The notes under the pieces are model-generated. The model did no database searches, was not told the DNA's origin, and saw only the letters and a program-made list of their open reading frames with translations. 64,000 nucleotides of DNA from Jiangella alba (GTDB lineage: Bacteria; Actinomycetota; Actinomycetes; Jiangellales; Jiangellaceae), in NCBI RefSeq assembly GCF_900106035.1, contig NZ_FNUC01000004.1:1736001-1800000 (forward strand). The letters run 5' to 3'. A program made the translations under genes and the position numbers. Numbering within the stretch: position 1 is the first letter of the stretch; each line of letters begins with the position of its first letter. Shown piece by piece: positions 1 through 8,267 of this stretch.

Positions 1-27
1 GGGGCGTGGGTGATCTAGCCTGGTCCG

Positions 28-921
28 ATGACGGAGGAACGGCCGGCGCGGCTCGACGTCGGCGTCGTCGGTACCGGGCGGGTGGGCGCGGTGCTCGGCG
101 CGGCGCTGGCCCGGGCCGGGCACCACGTGGTCGCCGGCTACGGCGTCTCGCTCACCAGCCGCACCCGGGCCGGTGCGCTGCTGCCGGACGTGCCGCTGGT
201 CGACGTGCCGCAGGTGTTCGCCCGCGCCGGGCTGGTGCTGCTCGCCGTCCCCGACGACGCGCTGCCGGCGCTGGTCGAAGGGCTGGCCGCCACGAACACC
301 GTCCGGCCCGGCCAGCTGGTGGTGCACACCAGCGGCCGGTACGGCGTCGGCGTGCTGGAACCGGCGACGAAGGCCGGCGCGCTGCCGCTGGCGCTGCACC
401 CGGCCATGACGTTCACCGGCACGTCGGTCGACCTCCAGCGGCTGTCCGGCGCGACGTTCGGGGTCACGGCGCCGGAGCCGCTGTGGCCGGTGGCCGAGGC
501 GCTGGTCGTCGAGATGGGCGCCGACCCGGTCCGCGTCGCCGAGGAGCACCGCGCGCTGTACCACGCGGCGCTCTCGCACGGGGCGAACCACCTGGTCACA
601 CTGATCAACGAGGCCATGGACCTGCTCCGCTCGGCCGGCGTCGCCGAGCCCGACAAGGTGCTGGCGCCGCTGCTCTCCGCGGCGCTCGACAACAGCCTGC
701 GCCAGGGCGACGACGCGCTGACCGGTCCGGTCTCGCGCGGCGACGCCGGCACCGTCGCCAGCCACCTCGCCGAGATCGCCGCGGCCCGGCCGGAGTCGGT
801 GAGCACGTACGTCGCGTTGGCGCGGCGCACGGCGGGCCGGGCGCTGGCCGCCGGGCGGCTCAAGGCCGGCGACGCCGAGGCGCTGATCGACGTGCTCGCC
901 GAGCCGCCGTCCGCGCTCTGA
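28..921 (+). CDS. Rossmann-fold DUF2520 oxidoreductase-like protein
   Basis: 297-residue protein with an N-terminal NAD(P)-binding Rossmann motif (VGTGRVG, about residues 14-20) followed by a helical C-terminal half of the DUF2520 type, resembling the 6-phosphogluconate/ketopantoate reductase-like superfamily. In many actinobacteria this family sits directly upstream of panC; here panC lies about 6 kb downstream with exporters and secreted proteins between, so a pantothenate role is only suggested. ATG start at 28. Its TGA directly abuts the stop codon of the convergent HxlR gene (TGATCA), leaving no intergenic space. The substrate is unknown. Confidence 0.8.
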   Translation: MTEERPARLDVGVVGTGRVGAVLGAALARAGHHVVAGYGVSLTSRTRAGALLPDVPLVDVPQVFARAGLVLLAVPDDALPALVEGLAATNTVRPGQLVVHTSGRYGVGVLEPATKAGALPLALHPAMTFTGTSVDLQRLSGATFGVTAPEPLWPVAEALVVEMGADPVRVAEEHRALYHAALSHGANHLVTLINEAMDLLRSAGVAEPDKVLAPLLSAALDNSLRQGDDALTGPVSRGDAGTVASHLAEIAAARPESVSTYVALARRTAGRALAAGRLKAGDAEALIDVLAEPPSAL

Positions 922-1440
922 TCAGGACGTACGCAGCGGCTCGAGCAGCCGGTGCGGTTCGCGCAGCGCCACGCTGACGGCGTCGGTGCGGGTCTGCGTG
1001 GCGCCGGGGCCGGGCCGCACCTCGACGTCCTCGGGCCGGACGACCCCGCAGGTGGGGCAGCTGCCGTTGCGCAGCTCCGAACCGCACGGCAGGTGCGTGT
1101 AGACGCGTCGTGGCCCGTGCTCGCTGAGGTGCCGCTCGCCCCACTGGCTGAGCAGGTGCAGCGCCGGCCACAGGTCGCGGCCCATGGCGGTGAGCACGTA
1201 CTCGTCGCGCGGCGGGGCGTCCTGGTACCGCTCCTTCGTCATGACGCCGGCGTCGACCAGGGCCTGCAGCCGGGTGGCGAGGACCGCGCGCGGGATGTCG
1301 AGATGGTCGAGGAAGTCGCGGTAGCGGCGCACGCCGATGAAGGCGTCGCGGAGGATCAGCGGCGTCCACCGCTCGCCGACCAGCTCCAGCGCCTTGGCCA
1401 GCGAGCAGTCCTGGCCGCCGTAGTCGGTTCCGAGCGCCAC
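922..1440 (-). CDS. HxlR-family winged-helix transcriptional regulator
   Basis: 172 residues. The HxlR/MarR-like winged helix spans about residues 12-105, with the typical CSLAKALELVGERWTPLILR opening and a wing region around KERYQDAPPRDEY. A C-terminal extension carries a CPTC pair that could bind metal or respond to redox; that is inference. It is divergent from an MFS exporter gene and shares a 90-bp intergenic region holding two near-identical dyads, so it probably represses the exporter and itself in response to a transported compound. Start is the ATG at 1440. Confidence 0.85.
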   Translation of the reverse strand: MALGTDYGGQDCSLAKALELVGERWTPLILRDAFIGVRRYRDFLDHLDIPRAVLATRLQALVDAGVMTKERYQDAPPRDEYVLTAMGRDLWPALHLLSQWGERHLSEHGPRRVYTHLPCGSELRNGSCPTCGVVRPEDVEVRPGPGATQTRTDAVSVALREPHRLLEPLRTS

Positions 1441-1461
1441 GTTGGTCAGTTTACACCCCTG

Positions 1462-1517
1462 GGTTCATTCATCGAACTGACAGGCGTAGAGTTCCCTAGG
1501 TTCAGTCACCGAACTCA
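1462..1517. promoter_or_regulatory. Paired GTTC-N7-GAAC dyads between hxlR-type gene and MFS gene
   Basis: Two near-identical 19-bp sites at 1462-1480 and 1499-1517, both GGTTCAnTCAnCGAACTnA, start 37 bp apart. Each has GTTC/GAAC half-sites separated by 7 bp. They fill the only space between the divergent regulator and exporter and are therefore the likely HxlR operators. The half-site order is opposite to an actinobacterial LexA box. Confidence 0.6.
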
Positions 1518-1530
1518 GGAGTGCGCCGCC

Positions 1531-2913
1531 ATGACCTCGCCGTCCGCCACCCTCCAGGCCAGCGCCGCCGCCACCGGCCGGCCGCCGCGGGTGACCCTGC
1601 TCGTGGCCAGCGCCGCCACGCTGCTGGTGCTGATGAACTACACCGCCCCACTGGCGACGCTGCGCGACATCGGGGCGAGTCTCGACCTCGGCCATGCGGC
1701 GGTGACGTGGACGCTCAACGGCGTCCCGCTCGGCCTGGCCGCGCTGAGCCTCGCCGCGGGCAGCGTCGCCGACGACTACGGCCGCAAGCGGGTGTTCCTG
1801 GTCGGCCTCGGCGTGCTGGCCGCCGCGATGGTGGGCGGCGCGATGGCCCCGACGGCGACGGTGTTCGTCGTCGCCCGCGTGGTCCAGGGCGCCGCCAGCG
1901 CCGCGCTGCTGGCCAGCAGCCTCGGCCTGATCGCGCACGCCCACCCGGACGGCCACGCGCGGCTGCGCGCCACCACCGTCTGGGGTGCGACGGTCAGCGC
2001 CGGCATCGCCGTCGGCCCGATCGTCGCCGCGGCCCCCGTGCCCGGCGGCTGGCGGACGGCGTACGTCGTGTTCGCGGTGCTCGGTGTCGTCATCGCGGGC
2101 ATCGGCGCGGTCGTGCTGGACGAGTCGCGCGCGCCGGTGCGGCGGCGGTTCGACGGCCTCGGCGTCACCACGCTGGGCCTCGGCCTGTCGGCGCTGTTCA
2201 CCGCGTTGATCCAGGTGCGCGACGGCGTGACGGTGTCGGCCGTGGTGTTCGCGGTGGCCGCCGTCGCGCTGCTCGGCGGGTTCGTCCTGGCCGAGTGGCG
2301 TGGCCGCGAGCCGATGCTCGACCTGCGCCTGTTCGCCCGGCGCGACTTCGTGGCCGCGACCGTGGGCGCGCTGGCCACCGGCGTCGCCGTCATCGGCTTC
2401 TTCAGCTACCTGCCGACGCTGATGCAGCAGGGCCTCGGGCTGTCGGCGATGTCGACGGCGCTGCTGTCGTCGCTGTGGGCGGGCATCGCGTTCGTCGTCG
2501 CGCTGGAGGTGCGCCGGCTGGCCCGGCACTGGCCCGGCTGGGCGATCGTCTCCGCCGGGCTGGGGCTGTCCGCCGTCGGCACGGTCGCGCTGCTCGGGTT
2601 CCTCGACGCCGGGTCCTGGCAGCGGCTGCTGCCCGGCCTCGTCGTCGCCGGGGTCGGCAGCGGCCTGGTCAACGGGATCCTGCCGCGGCTGGCGGTCGAC
2701 TCGGTCCCGCCCCGCAGCGCGGCGATGGGCTCCGGCGCCAACAGCGCGGCCCGCTACGTCGGCGCGGCCATCGGCGTCGCCGTCGCGGTCGCCGTGGTGG
2801 GTGCGGCGGGGCCCGATCTCTCCCACGCCACCGACGTCATGCTCATGACCGGCGCCGCGCTGGCCGCGGTGAGCGCGCTGCTCATGCTGTTGCTGCGGGA
2901 CCGGCGTCGGTAG
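1531..2913 (+). CDS. MFS transporter (drug/H+ antiporter type)
   Basis: 460-residue polytopic membrane protein of the DHA2-like major facilitator group. The first helix begins near residue 20 (VTLLVASAATLLVLM), the loop after helix 2 holds the family-typical DDYGRKRVF sequence, and hydrophobic segments run to the C-terminus (about 12-14 helices). The ATG at 1531 follows an AGGAG at 1517-1521; the open frame extends upstream but that part lacks coding character. Divergent from an HxlR regulator, so probably an inducible efflux pump. The 3' end overlaps the convergent ABC ATPase gene by 32 bp. Confidence 0.85.
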   Translation: MTSPSATLQASAAATGRPPRVTLLVASAATLLVLMNYTAPLATLRDIGASLDLGHAAVTWTLNGVPLGLAALSLAAGSVADDYGRKRVFLVGLGVLAAAMVGGAMAPTATVFVVARVVQGAASAALLASSLGLIAHAHPDGHARLRATTVWGATVSAGIAVGPIVAAAPVPGGWRTAYVVFAVLGVVIAGIGAVVLDESRAPVRRRFDGLGVTTLGLGLSALFTALIQVRDGVTVSAVVFAVAAVALLGGFVLAEWRGREPMLDLRLFARRDFVAATVGALATGVAVIGFFSYLPTLMQQGLGLSAMSTALLSSLWAGIAFVVALEVRRLARHWPGWAIVSAGLGLSAVGTVALLGFLDAGSWQRLLPGLVVAGVGSGLVNGILPRLAVDSVPPRSAAMGSGANSAARYVGAAIGVAVAVAVVGAAGPDLSHATDVMLMTGAALAAVSALLMLLLRDRRR

Positions 2914-3895
2914 ACCGGCGCACCGCGCTCGGGGCGAGGTAGAGGCGGCGCACGACGTCCTCGATGTCGGGTTCCTCGATGGCGAGGTCGCGCACCTGGC
3001 CGCGGCGCCCGACCGCCTCCAGGATCGCGCCCGCCGTCGTCCGTTCCGGCGTGAACGCGAACCGGTGCCGCAGCCCGTCGGACTCGACGGCGACGCGGCG
3101 GGCGCCGTCGACGGGACCGAGGTCGGCCACCGGCTCGACCAGGTCCACGACCATGACGCGCTCCGCGCCGACCTGCGCCGTCAGCCCGGGCAGCGTCCCG
3201 TCGTAGACCAGCCGGCCGTGGTCGACCACCAGCACGCGGTCGGTGAGCCGCTGCACGTCGTCCATGTCGTGCGTCGTGAGCAGCAGGGTCGTGCCGTGCA
3301 GCGCCCGCTGTTCGGCGAGGAACACCCGCAGCCGCTCCTTGCTCAGCACGTCCAGCCCGATGGTGGGCTCGTCCAGGATGAGCAGCCGCGGCGAGTGCAG
3401 CAGCGCCGCCGCGATCTCGCCGCGGATCCGCTGGCCGAGCGAGAGCTGGCGCACCGGCGTCGCCAGGAACGCGCCGAGGTCGAGCCGGTCCACCAGCTCG
3501 TCGCGGCGGACCGGCCAGGACGCCTCGGGCAGCCGGTGGATCGCGGCCAGCGCGCGGAACGACTCCGCCAGCGGCAGGTCCCACCACAGCTGGCTGCGCT
3601 GCCCGAACACGACGCCGATCTGCCGGGCCAGGTCGCGCCGCCGCCGGACGGGGTCCAGCCCGCAGGTGCGCACCGTCCCCTCCGTCGGCACCAGGATCCC
3701 GGTCAGCATCTTGATGGTGGTCGACTTCCCGGCGCCGTTCGCCCCGATGTAGCCGACGGCCGCGCCCTCGGCGAGGTCGAAGCTCAGCCCGTCGACGGCG
3801 GCGACGACGGTGCGCGCGCGGCGCAGCCGGCCGGCCGGGCTGCGGACGACGAACTCGCGGCGCAGGTCGCGCACCTGGATGATCGGCTCGGTCAT
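2882..3895 (-). CDS. ABC-2 exporter ATP-binding protein
   Basis: 337-residue single nucleotide-binding subunit. Visible motifs are Walker A GANGAGKST (about residue 52), the divergent signature LSLGQRIRGEIAAALLHSP, Walker B LLILDEPTIGLD and the H-loop TTHDMDD. It resembles the ATPases that pair with two DUF990-type ABC-2 permeases, including those described as viologen/drug exporters. Start ATG at 3895 overlaps the stop of the upstream permease by 4 bp (ATGA), so it is the last gene of a three-gene operon 5482-2882. Substrate unknown. Confidence 0.88.
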   Translation of the reverse strand: MTEPIIQVRDLRREFVVRSPAGRLRRARTVVAAVDGLSFDLAEGAAVGYIGANGAGKSTTIKMLTGILVPTEGTVRTCGLDPVRRRRDLARQIGVVFGQRSQLWWDLPLAESFRALAAIHRLPEASWPVRRDELVDRLDLGAFLATPVRQLSLGQRIRGEIAAALLHSPRLLILDEPTIGLDVLSKERLRVFLAEQRALHGTTLLLTTHDMDDVQRLTDRVLVVDHGRLVYDGTLPGLTAQVGAERVMVVDLVEPVADLGPVDGARRVAVESDGLRHRFAFTPERTTAGAILEAVGRRGQVRDLAIEEPDIEDVVRRLYLAPSAVRRSTDAGPAATA

Positions 3896-4695
3896 GATCC
3901 CGTCCCGGTGTAGTGGCGAAGGCCGGTCCGCCAGCCCACCAGAGCGACGGCCCAGACGGCGACGGCGGCCAGGGGCGTGCACCAGCCCAGCCAGTGCGGC
4001 GTGCCCGGCGGCCCGGGCAGGTCCAGCAGCGCCAGCACCGGCAGGTAGGCGGTGAACGCGGCCGGCACGACGAACGTGAACAGCAGCCGCATCGGCAGGC
4101 TGAAGATGCTGGACGGGTAGCTGGACGCGTAGGCGCCGCCGTAGGTGAAGGCGTTCGAGAACTCCGACCCCTCGACCAGCCAGAACTGGATGGCCGACGC
4201 ACAGACGAACAGCCCGGCGAAGACCGCGGCGCCGGTCAGCGGCGTCAGCACGAGCAGCGCGACCTTGGCTGCCGTCCAGTCGATGTCGTTGAGCGGCAGC
4301 GCGATCACGAGGATGAGGACGGACACGGCGACCCGGCCGAGCCGGCGCAGCGACACGTCGCTGGTGATGAGCTGGGCCAGCACCGGCAGCGGCCGCAGCA
4401 GGTACGCGTCCAGCGTCCCCTCGCGCAGGTACACCGGCAGGTTGTCGACGTGCCCGACCAGCAGGTCGGCGATGCTGAAGCCGACGTTGGCCAGTGCGAA
4501 CAACAGTGCCGCGGCGGCGAAGTCCAGCTCGCCGAGCAGGTCGACGTTGGCGAACAGGACGTAGACCTCGGCGAACTCCATCAGCCCGATGCTGAGGCTG
4601 CCCAGCAGGTCGGACACGAACGAGCGCCGGTACGCCGTCTGCGACCGCATCCGCGACCCCAGGAGCACCCGGTACGGACGCCAGCGCTCAGCCAC
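3892..4695 (-). CDS. ABC-2 family permease (DUF990-like), second subunit
   Basis: 267 residues with about six hydrophobic segments (for example near residues 60-80, 115-140, 145-170 and 235-255). The opening MAERWRPYRVLLGSRMRSQ and the internal LREGTLDAYLLRPL are typical of ABC-2 permeases in the DUF990 group. It overlaps the preceding permease gene by 8 bp and the ATPase gene by 4 bp, so the three subunits are translationally coupled and probably form a heterodimeric channel with two ATPase copies. Confidence 0.85.
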   Translation of the reverse strand: MAERWRPYRVLLGSRMRSQTAYRRSFVSDLLGSLSIGLMEFAEVYVLFANVDLLGELDFAAAALLFALANVGFSIADLLVGHVDNLPVYLREGTLDAYLLRPLPVLAQLITSDVSLRRLGRVAVSVLILVIALPLNDIDWTAAKVALLVLTPLTGAAVFAGLFVCASAIQFWLVEGSEFSNAFTYGGAYASSYPSSIFSLPMRLLFTFVVPAAFTAYLPVLALLDLPGPPGTPHWLGWCTPLAAVAVWAVALVGWRTGLRHYTGTGS

Positions 4696-5482
4696 CCTGC
4701 ACCACCAGCTTCCGGGCGCCGCGGGCGAACACCAGCCGGCCCAGCAGCAGGACGCCGGTCAGCCAGGCCGCCTGGATGGCCAGCACGCCGAGCGCCGCCG
4801 TCCCCTCCGCTCGCCCCATGAGGACGTCGACCGGCGCCTGCAGCATCGACGGGTACGGCGTCAGCGCGGCGAGGGTGGACAGCCAGCCCGGGAACCAGTG
4901 CACCGGGATGACCAGGCCGGACAGGATGCCCATGGCCACGACGTTCAGGGTGAGCACGCCGCGCAGCTCGATCAGCCAGAACGCGGACAGGTTCACCAGC
5001 CACCAGACCGAGAACGACACCGAGACGCCCAGCACGACGCTGACCGCGGCGAGCAGGTACGGCAGCGGCGTCGCCGGCAGCGCCAGCCCGGTGATCAGCG
5101 CGCCGGCCAGCAGCGGCGGCGCGCCGCGCGGGATGAACTGGTGGGCGGCGCGGCCGAGGAACCCGGCGAGGTAGGCGAACTGCGGGTCGAGCGGGCGGGC
5201 GAGGTCGATGGCGACGTCGCCGTCGCGGATGCGCAGCGCCAGCTCGTTCCAGTTGAACACGTTGACGGGCGCGATGAGGGCCTGCACCAGCCACGCGTAC
5301 GTGGCGCCGGTCTGCGCGTCGTATCCGGCCAGCGTGCCGCCCGCCGCCCCGATGGCGCCGACCGTGATGGACGCCTTGATCAGGCCGAAGACGGTGTTCG
5401 TGAACGCGCCGGCGGCGGTCGCCATGCGGTACGTCGACCAGCGGCGGAAGCCGAGGACGACGAGCGTCGCGAACAGGCGCAC
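4688..5482 (-). CDS. ABC-2 family permease (DUF990-like), first subunit
   Basis: 264-residue inner-membrane protein, first gene of the ABC-2 exporter operon. The N-terminus (RLFATLVVLGFRRWSTYRMA) precedes several hydrophobic helices, and IRDGDVAIDLARPLDPQFAY matches the interfacial segment of the family. The two permeases are paralogous rather than identical. It is divergent from the lipoprotein gene at 5586, with about 100 bp between. Confidence 0.85.
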   Translation of the reverse strand: MRLFATLVVLGFRRWSTYRMATAAGAFTNTVFGLIKASITVGAIGAAGGTLAGYDAQTGATYAWLVQALIAPVNVFNWNELALRIRDGDVAIDLARPLDPQFAYLAGFLGRAAHQFIPRGAPPLLAGALITGLALPATPLPYLLAAVSVVLGVSVSFSVWWLVNLSAFWLIELRGVLTLNVVAMGILSGLVIPVHWFPGWLSTLAALTPYPSMLQAPVDVLMGRAEGTAALGVLAIQAAWLTGVLLLGRLVFARGARKLVVQGG

Positions 5483-5585
5483 AGTCGCAGGACATTACTC
5501 AGCCCACTTACCGTTGTCACGGGGATTTGTGTTACCTTGCGACCGGGCACGCACGGCAGTTCGGTATCCGGTTCGCGAGGAGCGA

Positions 5586-6236
5586 GTGCACTTGTCTGCC
5601 CGTCCGCAGCACCCACTGCGCGCGACCGTCCTCGCCGTCTGCGCCGGTGTGCTGACGCTGGCCGGCTGCGGCGACTCCGGCGGCGAGGAACCCACCGGGC
5701 TCGGCGAGTCGACGACGACGGCGCCCAGCGCAGAGCCGTCCGCCGACCCCACCGAGACGCCGTCGGACGACCCGGCCGGCCCCACCGAGCACGCCTTCCC
5801 CGACGCCGGTGTCACCATCGTCACCCCACCGCCGTCCGGACCGGCCGAGCAGGCCGCGCTGGCCGCGTACGTCGAGTTCGCCCGCGAGTGGCGCTGGTCG
5901 CTGCGCGAGGTCCGGCTGAGCGAGCAGCTTCCCGCGCTCGCGGTGGCGCCGGTCGTCCAGACGGTCGAGGACTCCCTGGCGTACCAGGAGGAGAACGGCA
6001 TCCGGTACGGCGGCGAGATGGTCATCACCCCGGTCGTCGAGGAGAGCGGCGACGCGCTGGTCGTCCTCGGCGGCTGCATCGACGGCTCGGCCGTCCTGCT
6101 CGTCGACGACGGCGAGGAGCGCCCGCCCGACGGCGTCGACGAACACCCGGTCATCCCGATGCGCGTCGTTCTCGGTAACGACGGCAGCGGCTGGAAGGTC
6201 AACGAGAACACTCTGCACGAGGACGAATCATGTTGA
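5586..6236 (+). CDS. Putative lipoprotein of unknown function
   Basis: About 216 residues. The signal peptide ends in a lipobox (LTLAGC), followed by an acidic Thr/Ser/Pro-rich linker (about residues 28-70) and a compact C-terminal domain of about 130 residues, possibly NTF2-like; I do not recognise a named family. The start is uncertain: GTG at 5586 is annotated, but TTG at 5592 lies at a better distance (9 nt) from the AGGAG at 5578-5582. The stop overlaps the start of the next secreted protein, implying coupled translation and a shared role at the cell surface. Confidence 0.65.
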   Translation: MHLSARPQHPLRATVLAVCAGVLTLAGCGDSGGEEPTGLGESTTTAPSAEPSADPTETPSDDPAGPTEHAFPDAGVTIVTPPPSGPAEQAALAAYVEFAREWRWSLREVRLSEQLPALAVAPVVQTVEDSLAYQEENGIRYGGEMVITPVVEESGDALVVLGGCIDGSAVLLVDDGEERPPDGVDEHPVIPMRVVLGNDGSGWKVNENTLHEDESC

Positions 6237-7255
6237 TGACACGCTCCGCGCGCCGGGCCGCCGCTCTCGGTGCCGCCCCGGCCCTGCTCGCGGCCGCCGC
6301 CCTGACCGCGCTGGCCGCACCACCGGCCGCCGCCGATCCCGCCCCGCGCTGCGGCATCAGCAGCTGCGACGACGACGACGGCGGCTCCGACGCCGATTCC
6401 GGCGACGGCGCCGTCACCATCCTCGTCTGGGGCTCCGGCACGACCGGCGGCGGTGAGGGCTACGAGATCCCTGGAGAGTCGGTCACCATCCTGCCGCCCT
6501 GTCGGTACTTCAACACGACGTGGAGCGGCAAGGAGTACTACGAGATGGTCCAGAGCGGCGAGTGGATCGGCGGCCGCGACGCCGACGGGAACCCCATCCC
6601 GCCGTACGAGGGCTATGAGGCGTACAAGGACGACACCGAGGGCCGGTGGTGGTCCGGCATGTGCTCCAGCGCCGACTACGACGGCCCCATCGATGACTTC
6701 TTCGACTACTCCGACGACTGGTTCGAGAACGAGTTCGAGCCCCTCTACGTCGAGCCCGGCGAGCCCGTCCCGGTGCCGCCCATCCCGCCGGAGGTCCTGG
6801 TCCAGGTCGCCTACGACGAGATGACGCTGCCCGACCCGCAGATCGGCTGGAACCCGCGGCGCGACGGCGACGGCGCCACCGTCGTCAACCTGCCCACGTG
6901 GATGTGGCTCGAGGACGGTCCCGTCACGCTCGAGGTGCACGCCGAGGCCGGCGACAACCAGGCCACTGTCGAGGCGACCATGAGCTCGATGAACTTCTCC
7001 GCCGCCAACGCCGCGCCAGTCTCGTGCGACGGCCACGGTGTCGAATGGTCGTCGGGGGCGTCGTCGGACTGCACACTCACGTTCACCCGGTCCAGCGCGC
7101 AGCTGCCGGGCGGTGTGGCGAACGTGCTGGCCGAGAGCCAGTGGACCATCGAGTGGTTCGCCAACGGCGCGCCGCAGGGTCCGCTCGACCCGCAGACCAC
7201 GTCGGCGAACTTCGACCTGCCGGTCGCGGAGGTGCAGACGATCGTCACGCGCTGA
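6230..7255 (+). CDS. Secreted protein of unknown function
   Basis: 341 residues with a Sec-type signal peptide (Arg-rich start, Ala-rich core, AxA-like site near PPAAADP). The mature part begins with a Cys-containing Asp-rich stretch (CGISSCDDDD), then an acidic, Tyr/Trp-rich middle and a C-terminal region that reads as all-beta. No enzyme motif is visible. The ATG at 6230 overlaps the lipoprotein stop by 7 bp; a second ATG at 6236 would give a 2-residue-shorter form and a TGATG junction. It ends 17 bp before panC. Confidence 0.65.
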   Translation: MLMTRSARRAAALGAAPALLAAAALTALAAPPAAADPAPRCGISSCDDDDGGSDADSGDGAVTILVWGSGTTGGGEGYEIPGESVTILPPCRYFNTTWSGKEYYEMVQSGEWIGGRDADGNPIPPYEGYEAYKDDTEGRWWSGMCSSADYDGPIDDFFDYSDDWFENEFEPLYVEPGEPVPVPPIPPEVLVQVAYDEMTLPDPQIGWNPRRDGDGATVVNLPTWMWLEDGPVTLEVHAEAGDNQATVEATMSSMNFSAANAAPVSCDGHGVEWSSGASSDCTLTFTRSSAQLPGGVANVLAESQWTIEWFANGAPQGPLDPQTTSANFDLPVAEVQTIVTR

Positions 7256-7271
7256 CCGGTAGCGTGGCGGG

Positions 7272-8108
7272 GTGACCGAGCCGATCGTCGCCCGCACCCG
7301 AGACGAGCTCGCCGAGGCGCTGTCGCGCGGCGAGCAGGAATCCGCCGTCGTCCTGACGATGGGCGCGCTGCATGCGGGCCACCGTGCCCTCATCCACGCC
7401 GCCCGCGACCTGGTCGGCACCGGCGGCGCCGTGCTGGTGACGATCTTCGTGAACCCGCTGCAGTTCGGGCCGGGTGAGGACTTCGAGCGCTACCCGCGCC
7501 CGTTCGGCGCCGACCTCGCCGTCTGCGCCGAGGAAGGCGTCGACCTCGTGTTCGCGCCGGCTACCGAGGAGCTGTACCCGCTCGGCGACCCGCAGGTGAC
7601 GGTCGCGCCCGGGCCGCTGGGCGCCGAGCTGGAGGGCGCGGTGCGGCCGGGCCACTTCGCCGGCGTGCTGACGGTCGTCGCGAAGCTGCTCAACCTCACC
7701 GTGCCCAGCTACGCGGTGTTCGGCGAGAAGGACTACCAGCAGCTGGTCCTCGTCGGGCGCATGGTGGCCGACCTCGACCTGCCGTACGAGATCGTCGGCG
7801 TGCCCACGGTCCGCGAGGCCGATGGGCTGGCACTGTCCAGCCGCAACCGCTACCTCTCCGCCGACGAGCGGGCCGCCGCGCCGGTGCTGGGGCGGGCGCT
7901 GGAGGCGGGCGCGGCTGCCGCGGCGGGCGGGCCGGACGCCGTCCTCGCCGCCGCCCGGGCCGAGCTCACCGGCGTCGAGCTCGACTACCTGGAGCTGCGC
8001 GGCGCCGACCTCGAACCGGCCCCGGCCACCGGGCCGGCTCGCCTGCTCGTCGCCGCGCGCGCCGGCACCACCCGGCTCATCGACAACATCGCCGTCGATC
8101 TGCCCTGA
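7272..8108 (+). CDS. panC: Pantoate--beta-alanine ligase
   Basis: 278 residues. Condenses pantoate and beta-alanine with ATP to give pantothenate, the cytosolic precursor of coenzyme A. Family motifs are [12 protein letters not shown] (first HxGH nucleotide site, about residues 30-41), [26 protein letters not shown] and the KMSKS-like [12 protein letters not shown] start at 7272. First of four same-strand cofactor genes (panC-nadB-nadC-coaX); coaX later in the run consumes the pantothenate made here. panB is not in the window. Length is normal. Confidence 0.95.
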   Translation: MTEPIVARTRDELAEALSRGEQESAVVLTMGALHAGHRALIHAARDLVGTGGAVLVTIFVNPLQFGPGEDFERYPRPFGADLAVCAEEGVDLVFAPATEELYPLGDPQVTVAPGPLGAELEGAVRPGHFAGVLTVVAKLLNLTVPSYAVFGEKDYQQLVLVGRMVADLDLPYEIVGVPTVREADGLALSSRNRYLSADERAAAPVLGRALEAGAAAAAGGPDAVLAAARAELTGVELDYLELRGADLEPAPATGPARLLVAARAGTTRLIDNIAVDLP

Positions 8109-8116
8109 ATCAGGGC

Positions 8117-8162
8117 GGGTGGGCCTCCCACCCGGCCGGGCGGGGTGTCACCGTCGCCGAAA
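8117..8162 (+). terminator. Hairpin plus repeat tail after panC
   Basis: A perfect 7-bp stem GGGTGGG/CCCACCC with a 3-nt loop (8117-8133) starts nine bases after the panC stop, with no U-run. It is followed by a G-rich tail, closely similar to the tails of the repeats at 13608-13712 and 13768-13871 (shared CGGCCGGGCGGGGTGTCAC and CCGAAA). It may terminate or attenuate transcription between panC and nadB. The rest of the 159-bp gap shows nothing recognisable. Confidence 0.5.
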
Positions 8163-8267
8163 CCGAACCGGTCACCGGCGGTGACCTCTGCCGGATCGGG
8201 CATCGGGGCGGCCGGCTGGAGGTTTGGCGGGGAAGGTGTCGCGCCCCGAGGCGTAGGCTCTTGGCGC

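Noticed and set aside
1462-1517. LexA/SOS box
   Set aside because: Actinobacterial SOS boxes are GAAC-N4-GTTC; these sites have the half-sites in the opposite order with a 7-bp spacer.
5495-7420. 641-codon minus-strand frame opposite the lipoprotein and secreted-protein genes
   Set aside because: Its composition is that of an antisense shadow; the plus-strand proteins have signal peptides, a lipobox and coupled starts.
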